Positions 60,301-64,000 of a stretch of DNA of 64,000 nucleotides are shown in pieces (positions within the stretch are counted from its first letter, which is position 1; every line of letters begins with the position of its first letter). The DNA comes from Saccharomycopsis fibuligera x Saccharomycopsis cf. fibuligera (taxonomy: Eukaryota > Ascomycota > Saccharomycetes > Ascoideales > Saccharomycopsidaceae), in assembly GCA_001936135.1 (NCBI GenBank), contig CP012814.1, forward strand, positions 1,116,001 to 1,180,000, written 5' to 3'. The notes under the pieces were generated by a model. The model searched no databases and was not told the origin of the DNA. It worked only from the letters and a program-made list of their open reading frames with translations. Both the position numbers and the translations under genes were made by a program.

Positions 60301-63274
60301 AATCTCCAGTAAGTTTGCCAAACTTATTGACTTAATCTCCCATTCTGAACATAATAGCACTTTAGTGTCTATGATCAGATACTTTTTGCCACTTTATGCT
60401 GAATACTACAACTTTGTCGCCATCGTTTCTCAAAGATTCGCCGACAATTATTTATCAGTAACCAAGTCCACTTACATTTTGTCCACTGCATTGTACAGAC
60501 TAGCTACCGAAGGGTTCTGTTCTCCTGAAGAACCATCTGATAAGGACGATGAACAAACCGAGTCGGGATCTGGCGGTGGTCTCGGTGATGGTGCAGCATC
60601 TGATGCTAAAACCAATGATGATCTTGATGAAGAAGACTTGGATGATGATGCATTGACTGCAAACAAGGATGATGATGAAAGAGATGATGACAAAGATGAC
60701 CAAGCCGATGATCGAGAAGAAGACAAAGCCATTGACATTGAAGGTGACATGGAAGGCAAGAATGAAGACATGGAAGCCCAAGATGATGAGAATGATAATA
60801 AGGATGACAAAGATGATACTGAAAACTTAGATGAAGAGATTGATGATCTTGATGAGCTTGACCCAAATGCGATTGATGAAAAGATGTGGGATGAGGAGAC
60901 CGAAGAGAATAATAAGGAGAAAGATTCTGAAAACATGCCAGATAATTCTAAGCCGGACTCTGATGATCTTGAAGCTATGGAAGATGATGCTAAAGCAGGC
61001 GCTGATAATGACAACAACGAAGCTGCCAATGAGGAAGAAAACGAAGCCGAAGATAAAGAAAATGACAAAGAAGGTGATGATGAAACGAACGAAGAAGATG
61101 AAAACGCTGACAATGAAGAAGACGTTGGCCAGCAAGATGACGAAGTTGTGCAAGATGATAACGAAGAGTTTGAAAACAATGTTCCTGAAACTGAAGCACT
61201 TCAATTACCTGAAGATCTTAACTTGGATAATGAAGAAGATGATGGTAAAGAGGAGAATGATGTCGACGATGAGCAAATGAACATGGACGACAAGATGGAC
61301 GAAGCCATTGATTTGGATAATGAGGAGGATAATGAGAAAAAGCAAGAAGAACAAGAAGGCGAAAATCAGCAACCGGAAGATGACAACAATGCTGAACAAG
61401 ATGAAGAGATGCAAGAGGATCCATTGGAAGGCGAGACTCAAGAGCAGGACAAAGAAGAGAAAGATGAAGGCGAAGGCGAGGAAGAAGAAGAGGAGGAGCC
61501 AGCTGACGTTGGTGAGGCTGAAGATGATGATAAGAACAAGACTGACAACACTAAAGATCAAGGGATCGATGAAGCGGATGACGAAGGTGTTGAAGGTATT
61601 GATACTGAAGCTAACAATGATGAAAATGTGGACACTGAGGCATCAGCAAAGCAAACATCTGGAGAAGAGAGGGAAGGCGCTGATGCTGCTAATGACAATG
61701 CCGATAATGCTGGTCTGTCTGGTGCCCTTCACCAACAACAATCTGACTCAACTAAGCATGAACAAGGTGACGAAGAGCAAAAGGAACAACAAGAAAATGA
61801 GAAATTGAAAGAATCCTTAAAACAACTTGGCGATTCTCTTAATGAGTTTTACAAGAGATCCGAAGACATTATTGACTCCAATGAAGTTACTAACGAGGAC
61901 CAACAAGATAACAATTCTGCAGAAAATCCAGATCAATTTCAACATTTAGATGATGCTGATGAGAAAGATTTTAAGCAAGCCTTGGGTAATGCCGATCAAG
62001 AGCAAGTTGAAGCTATTGATGAAGATATGCAAATTGATGAGCAAGATGACGATGAACAAAAAGATGGCGAAGAAAATGATAAAAAGGAAGGACAAGAAAA
62101 TTCTGCTGAACAAAACACTGATGCTGATGAGGATGCTGAAATTCAAGGAGATAAGCAAGTTGCTATGGATGAAGAGTTGGACACCAATAAGCAGGATATT
62201 GAAGCTAAAGACTCCAAAACAAATGAAGAGTTGGAGGATAAAAACAGCATTGAAGATGAAGAGTTCAATTTGGAGGGTGGTCTTGACGAAAACGAAGACA
62301 GCGAAGAAGAAGATGATGAATTAATGGATGAATTAACTGCAGCTGAAGGTCCAAAGATTGTTGATTTGGAAAAGGAAACTGATTTTGAAGTTAATCCTCC
62401 ACCAATTACTTTTGAAGATGCTTCCAAGTTATGGCAAGAGTCTGAATTTGCCACCAATGAATTATCTTTGTTGCTTTGTGAGCAGTTGCGTCTTATTTTA
62501 TCACCAACGGTGGCTACTAAGCTCAAAGGTGACTATAAAACTGGTAAGAGATTGAATTTGAAGAAAATTATTTCTTACATTGCTTCTGATTTTAAAAAGG
62601 ACAAGATTTGGTTAAAACGTACTAAACCGTCCAAGAGAAGCTATCAAATCATGATTTCCATCGATGATTCGAAATCCATGTCAGAGAACCCAGAAACCGT
62701 TAAGCTTACTTACAACACCATCAGTTTGGTTTCTAAAGCTCTTACGCAATTAGAGTCGGGTGATTTATCAATTGTGAAATTTGGTAAGGATACCAGCATC
62801 ATTCACAATTTCAACAAGAAATTTGATGCTAGATCTGATGGTCCAAAATGCTTCCAATGGTTTGGTTTTGATGATACAGTTACCAACATGAAAGACTTAG
62901 TGGAGAATTCTATTGAAATTTTCAACCGTAATACCGGAGCTGCTTCCAATAGCGATTTGTATAAGCTTGAAATCATCATCAGTGATGGTATTTGTGAAAG
63001 TCATGAAGAGATTGCCAGATTGGTTAGAAGAGCTAAAGAAGAAAAATTGTTGATTGTGTTTGTTATCATTGATGGGTTGAATAAAAATAAAGAATCAATT
63101 ACTGACATGAGTCAAGTAAAATATGAGATGGACGAGTCTGGAAACATGAACATGAAGATTGATAAGTACTTAGACTCATTCCCATTCGAGAATTATGTCA
63201 TTGTGGATCATATTCAGGAGTTGCCTGAGCTGATTTGCCAAATTTTGAGAACCTTCTTTATGAGCAGTGTTTGA
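48305..63274 (+). CDS. MDN1: Midasin, giant AAA+ ATPase of 60S ribosome assembly
   Basis: A 4989-residue nuclear mechanoenzyme (Mdn1/Rea1) that pulls assembly factors such as Rsa4 and Ytm1 off pre-60S particles. Six AAA+ modules are visible by P-loops at residues 331 (GASGSGKS), 719 (GETGCGKT), 1174 (GPTSSGKT), 1468 (GETGCGKT), 1857 (GDPGVGKS) and 2156 (GPTLGGKS). Walker B motifs such as WVLLDEVNLAS and WVLLDEMNLAS lie in the modules. AAA1 (WLVIEDIDNA) and AAA6 (WLHLSNINLV) are degenerate. A long helical linker follows, then an Asp/Glu-rich stretch (about 4075-4680) and a C-terminal MIDAS domain with DDSKSMS at 4787. Length is close to the 4910 of S. cerevisiae. A single uninterrupted exon. 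Only about eight CTG codons occur. Confidence 0.98.
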   Translation: MENTLVLKWNVVVQRLQLYNGSVHESSQPHLQLPTPGDFPSLSEYLDHLAIISLDPTYSSAILYTFNELYLDIIARLVTITSLEQSFKKQKSIDSSFKDGIFVLYSLAKNISIFNPSSSSSTNALVGEFLSAHNFLIDQSFHEDQAELNLILVSFYRLLNHSNSFSQFISLKSLDTIIKGSGSSVINRYMAILILVKVMSYSTQKRSELIDQYIHDKSFLKGQFEMYQDFDYLFLALYEAKRKSNFLSFQKSSQAISSSASDINDIVVKQSDLSSSIKLVYGVLIPSLGSSTEPKVSESSFNKFVSIESSITTLVKLTNKLLVGQPIILYGASGSGKSLLLNHLHSLIKSNDNELVTLHLNDQTDIKLLLGTYVSSHEPGKFIWKDGVLTSAVKNGKWLVIEDIDNAKNEILSIFIGLIESNALIINGNEKIPIKNGFQIIGTISMDDNDKLLKSVNDSLKGENLAELDQFRFWQQYLFENAVDNKNENDLKNTNGLPDLISLNKFDTVSHSAPTPNELLSILATKYPELARNLPNNILWQKLISLFYYMKFRIFSRKSFVAMNNGLSLKKIDNFELIRLASRIDLLFKHNNNLHTDFDDLLEKIFFEAIDIFTSGLQNDKIKNFLINKIGLFLEVPSSKINFYANADSNKYAPELKIFQNEIMIGRNKLLIEEINEKYASEMEDKKVLTNFALTNHSLQLLEKISISVNLFEPVLLLGETGCGKTTIVQNLAKLFNKKLVVLNLSQETESNDLIGGYKPILNKQKSLIIPVHNKFLELFSQTFNLLKNDKFLKILNKEFKNESFGNVIKLWRKAVTMAYDYIKKQKEKMSSFYDDTNDNDNVKAKKKRKLNDKLSLLTDWQSFEQDILQFQVQYQKASQAVNSLQFDFVDGSLVKAIKNGDWVLLDEVNLASPETLENISDLLSNDPLHRKLLLTEKASEENDNEVVIANKEFRLFACMNPSTDVGKKNLPDNIRSKFNEIFVDSPDKNRNDLRTIVHKYLWRHLSDDDFTNNEIIDDIVQLYYEIKDLNDKNFLVDGSKNKIVVNIRILSRALVFTSDIVRTYGIRRSLYESFNMILLTLLDLSSQDLLQPIIYKYTIGKTKNVKAIINRIPPRPAHLPEASAIKFGHYWLEKGPYDVVEQPHYIITPFVEKNLLNLVRATLTKRFPILIQGPTSSGKTSMITYLSKITGNKVIRINNHEHTDLAEYLGSYVSDTKTGKLVFKHGPLIEALKHGYWIILDELNLASSEVLEGINRLLDDNREIFLTETQELIKPHKNFLLFATQNPPGVVYGGRKFLSKAFKNRFLELNFDDIPQDELEIILCNRCQIPPSYAKKIVAVYKELNVQRSSNRLFETKNSFATLRDLFRWGSREAVGYEQLATNGYMLLAEKNRKDEEKHIIKNAIEKVMRVKLDISEIYKSKFDAFGEKLIETNESKENVVWTGEMKKLSVLILEALVNNENVLLVGETGCGKTTVCDNLARNYFKQNMVFLNAHQNIETSDIIGSQRPLRNRSRLQEALKAKITEEFIKHKISYDGDYDLNDIVEVYENQKDVFPSEIVAEIDNLQKNLKVLFEWSDGPLINAMKSGDIFLFDEISLAEDSVLERLNSVLEPEKTLYLTEYSNEIDQNLIVASKGFQFLATMNPGGDYGKKELSPALRNRFTEIYVPSMSDFNDVGLIVNSKLDDEVKFVSEMIIKFSEWFSIRFSTNNSSTNNGVISIRDILAWVNFINNVHEQVGIEAALLHGVCMVFVDALGTNNTAYLASDPQRLADVKTLCIETLSQFASMKLLDIYHQEASVSLLEDQLVIGFFKIPRRVADDLSTGKLAFNLQAPTTAVNAMRVLRAMIIKKPILLEGDPGVGKSSLIDALAKATNNKLTRINLSDQTDLVDLFGSDAPVEGGNFGEFVWKDAPFLRAMKQGEWVLLDEMNLASPSLLEALNSVFDFRQKVYIPELDQEFTCHKNFRVFAAQNPQYQGGGRKGLPKSFINRFTNVYIGKLNHIDMELICKHIFPEISESTISKLIRLIGELESEINIKKRWGLQGGPWEFNIRDIIKFLDINGPNALNLVFAQKFRSSKDRENVYNLYYKIFGSLPTQGSYYHNDDTMVQANSSVVTKEQHTVFANENSLIPLQSNNELLESLFTAVQKSFPVLLAGPTLGGKSELIRFAANLIGARLETVHIHNEIDIADLVGGLDQYHLNKELLPILQDLEIYLGVLSSKLADSATISSIYRFLDYLVSFKHTLSLKPNADTSNEQKLTELIDNFEPLLKIVNNENLNDFLVHLNKIKAKKGKQFQFFDGILIDALEKGYWLHLSNINLVNSSIVDRLNSLTEHNGVLVVSESSSIDGEPKIIKPHPNFRLFLSMNPKYGELSRAMRNRCAEIYVESFANRATELDKLFLGLIDLQSLGDIAEPNIETQISNLTVGEISGNTKEFYSTFNVSSKEPMMKYLSLVVDILSQDLHDLDIKSRIAYAVASFIPINLFNEIQALQRFVDTVEICSSNDKFILERLIKFIKFLRDYGVAEKIISSYQEMTPIVSQKLACINSLTVSDNDINHIITFNFVQSLYDFFEFVEKFQQYTVIADLESERYALINDIYTSLKAIFILGFAGEEANKLISDIAIYGKLAVKVKEPEKFNFIIEQIKECLAKVSLVAPELRIEDANIEAISTFNIANSGSMTKLWNHFIILPAAIERLLGALPPAWKSFITVEYQNGWISGTSLDLQKFKESQKLATNSKKNYWIDEFAELFKLIEAANTSQSNFHIDDRFLMLALQSGKSTISLSNRYIGKLVKPYPFILESMFADNTLGSDPVLKDVFQKASDLNDVPGSEIKQAINDVKYLSTEIIANSSVIISNQLVYYQKILASWLKEVLVSQVSKDELLVAEIEAAWLDNNKLESVLSNIKANKQYTHFYSTIEKFFVPAILAVFSKNVSYEKLGKAFIFFSSGLIHLFMPSSPYDPAICEFILFDFFTIKKKSMEHSKSAIQIVRRILVGDKSIYFETTTGEPIEEPAKPRVQRPQEGSIQNLFEEWSAFMDSSVGQTAVEKLLTSLQSESNREILENKISMLHRSTERFLFNLSENFVSYTDLNSIFKGGILGLNFGLSLVLMQDKQNRCQAEDALSSLINFESFFQNSKDTLAVLKSFAFYYKDEIHTDSHLEHVNKILLEAFKRWKINITKKETEQREAENMYKFSGQEEDDFEDAYKTLFPSWDEDENENEIGVEQKTTASAYDAIEGPFVNTVFAQTFLDPVQDSILNVVETLNETSTKSQKAKLSGTASPSKVSSLLHKLWNVIASHETRELDNSDFYFKPNFYEYGRCLSVINDILAEVSRLLETASDNATLSNILVACTELRSFSSNTTLARLIVKLEQILKFLDELIKYSSGTNKKTMNGFVDRITQLVVSWRQLELASFNKLFDNERKLIEKKLDESFYLLFELLVVGYANNEKQPEEVVSLLNLFMSNSSQGEYRGKLNLLKAFSRYMKTSFDKETELIDNIIMFYDQFLPIITKNIDNTRERLTKEINEVILLASWKDTNIDALHESSKKSRKSLYKVVRKYRAALTLSVHKMIDEGLPYELKSDENVSSGADVVSSCSIVDFTLNTKKWKQQSKLLTNLEGFIPKVRQVSNELQKEELPDLYEFCVSTLIEMDRLRKATPRELTEANKKVVSTLKTEKRVLLSSVVKELRNMGLKVQEVQQYKLTVTAILARAKSMLELHHIDDSLFFRILDLLPRLRNAVANCVEDVPRDDVFKGLAIAEHLTFSLFSLRNPLRNVLESKETLHKQVDIIAKIASFSATGAKLVKVSSEAKLREQKFVLVTKFLPKLLDFAVDTIDRSVKLGQLKLSTNELISVLNDIKRDFDTLYMDYSSSNNSAKPLLTEEKIALFDKFDQSLVDCKTALDNFGSKYKSLSFVSQLVSEWLEYEFNFAKSSAVVADENVADLDTTIDSVLDLSKSIIVAVQSVKKALSEEVSVDTERYFLNTQQKYVTYKSSLYTDQISSKFAKLIDLISHSEHNSTLVSMIRYFLPLYAEYYNFVAIVSQRFADNYLSVTKSTYILSTALYRLATEGFCSPEEPSDKDDEQTESGSGGGLGDGAASDAKTNDDLDEEDLDDDALTANKDDDERDDDKDDQADDREEDKAIDIEGDMEGKNEDMEAQDDENDNKDDKDDTENLDEEIDDLDELDPNAIDEKMWDEETEENNKEKDSENMPDNSKPDSDDLEAMEDDAKAGADNDNNEAANEEENEAEDKENDKEGDDETNEEDENADNEEDVGQQDDEVVQDDNEEFENNVPETEALQLPEDLNLDNEEDDGKEENDVDDEQMNMDDKMDEAIDLDNEEDNEKKQEEQEGENQQPEDDNNAEQDEEMQEDPLEGETQEQDKEEKDEGEGEEEEEEEPADVGEAEDDDKNKTDNTKDQGIDEADDEGVEGIDTEANNDENVDTEASAKQTSGEEREGADAANDNADNAGLSGALHQQQSDSTKHEQGDEEQKEQQENEKLKESLKQLGDSLNEFYKRSEDIIDSNEVTNEDQQDNNSAENPDQFQHLDDADEKDFKQALGNADQEQVEAIDEDMQIDEQDDDEQKDGEENDKKEGQENSAEQNTDADEDAEIQGDKQVAMDEELDTNKQDIEAKDSKTNEELEDKNSIEDEEFNLEGGLDENEDSEEEDDELMDELTAAEGPKIVDLEKETDFEVNPPPITFEDASKLWQESEFATNELSLLLCEQLRLILSPTVATKLKGDYKTGKRLNLKKIISYIASDFKKDKIWLKRTKPSKRSYQIMISIDDSKSMSENPETVKLTYNTISLVSKALTQLESGDLSIVKFGKDTSIIHNFNKKFDARSDGPKCFQWFGFDDTVTNMKDLVENSIEIFNRNTGAASNSDLYKLEIIISDGICESHEEIARLVRRAKEEKLLIVFVIIDGLNKNKESITDMSQVKYEMDESGNMNMKIDKYLDSFPFENYVIVDHIQELPELICQILRTFFMSSV
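60520..62340 (+). repeat. Asp/Glu-rich low-complexity coding region of MDN1
   Basis: About 600 codons dominated by GAT, GAA and GAC, with Asn and Lys. It is the flexible acidic tether between linker and MIDAS domain. It causes open shadow frames on both strands. Confidence 0.9.
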
Positions 63275-63778
63275 AATTATTGCATATTATTTATTTTTTG
63301 TTGCATATTTTTTTAATTATTTTTTTATTTTTCTTTTTTTCTATCTTTGTTATTATTTATTAATTTTTATTTATACTTATTATTATTTTTACATAAATTT
63401 TTGTTACCGCACATTGTTATTACTTGTAAAATGATAATTCAATGTACATTATTGAATTCTTCTTAATTGTTTCTCTGTAGAAGTAATCAAATAAGACGAC
63501 TCTCTACAGAAGTTTTTTGTGTTCATGTTAAAAATTGATTTTGCAGTTTTCTAGTCGCACTCCATTGCATGCAGAAAATAAAATAAAAAAAAAAAAAAAA
63601 AAAAAAAATTTTATTTTTTCCGAAGATAAAGGAAAGAAAAAATTAAAAAAAAAAAAATTTATGAAATCAGAAGATAAAACCTTGCTGATCAATAGATAAG
63701 CGGCTCTCGGCTCAGGTTTGCACATACCAAGGGCCTTGCCTTAATACAATATCTATACGCTCTTCAATAAGTGCCCTA
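63275..63778. other. Intergenic region with A/T tracts
   Basis: MDN1 terminator region and promoter of the next gene. Very T-rich to about 63400; A tracts near 63588-63608 and 63643-63656. No gene. Confidence 0.5.
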
Positions 63779-64000
63779 ATGTCTGAGCAGAAATCTCAAC
63801 AGGAGCCTTTCAAGGCCAATGTTAAGCCTACGAGAATAACCCCACGCTCCGGAGGCTCCTTCTTCAAGAGCCCAGTGATCTCTCAGGAGAATGTGATCTT
63901 ATCAGAAAACAATGAAGATGCAATGAGCATAGATGGCGATGATACTGCGAGTTCATTGAAAAGCACAAGTCTTCTTGAACCACCATCTACCCCATTGGAT
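63779..64000 (+). CDS. Partial gene, 5' end only, function unknown
   Basis: ATG at 63779 opens a frame that stays open to the window edge (74 codons). It begins MSEQKSQQEPFKANVKPTRI and continues with Ser, Asp and Pro-rich, probably disordered sequence (SGGSFFKSPVIS, EPPSTPLD). SFFKSP and STPLD resemble proline-directed phosphosites. No family can be named from this part. Confidence 0.6.
   Translation, partial: MSEQKSQQEPFKANVKPTRITPRSGGSFFKSPVISQENVILSENNEDAMSIDGDDTASSLKSTSLLEPPSTPLD

Noticed and set aside
60472-61179. 235-codon Ser-rich open frame opposite MDN1
   Set aside because: Antisense shadow of the Asp/Glu-rich MDN1 tether.

Overview
This window is nuclear DNA of a budding yeast (Saccharomycotina). 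Short introns carry GTATGT-like donors and TACTAAC-like branch points, intergenic DNA is AT-rich, and most genes align in detail with remembered Saccharomyces cerevisiae or Candida proteins. CTG codons are scarce and often sit where serine fits better: S-CTG-T-Y in the aspartyl protease, and opposite Thr and Ala in a paralogous oxygenase. Eleven CTG codons also cluster in a Ser/Pro/Thr-rich linker of an F-box protein. I therefore read the organism as a probable CUG-Ser clade (Candida/Debaryomyces-type) yeast. This is inferred; no tRNA-Ser(CAG) gene lies in the window.

Left part (1-11.6 kb): PFD1 (one intron), a secreted aspartyl protease, a GPI-anchored Crh-like GH16 protein whose catalytic motif looks lost, a decayed old yellow enzyme gene, a 2OG-Fe(II) oxygenase and a hexose transporter. 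Hairpin-forming inverted repeats lie upstream of the oxygenase. Middle (12-35.8 kb): KAR2 with a stress-type promoter; a graveyard with a broken protein-kinase-like gene and diverged repeats; AIP5-like, FAT1 and SAC1; an unknown secreted protein; a second 2OG-Fe(II) oxygenase; CCC1 and BET2.

Right part (36-64 kb): RPS22, with a long intron that appears to host an H/ACA snoRNA (probably snR44) and a likely 5' UTR intron; an F-box protein with polyQ and polyN; a GH72 (Gas/Phr) gene with four introns; PRP4; NPL4 with three introns and an ATG-only first exon; and MDN1, which fills almost 15 kb. MDN1 and NPL4 share a 322 bp divergent promoter carrying PAC and RRPE-type ribosome-biogenesis sites. 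A partial gene runs off the right end.

The genes do not form one pathway. Themes are protein folding and the ER (PFD1, KAR2, NPL4), lipids and membranes (FAT1, SAC1, BET2), cell wall and secretion (protease, Crh-like, GH72, secreted unknown), and ribosome and RNA work (RPS22, intronic snoRNA, MDN1, PRP4). No intact mobile element, CRISPR array, rRNA or convincing tRNA gene was seen. Gene starts follow the first plausible ATG rather than upstream TTG/GTG extensions.
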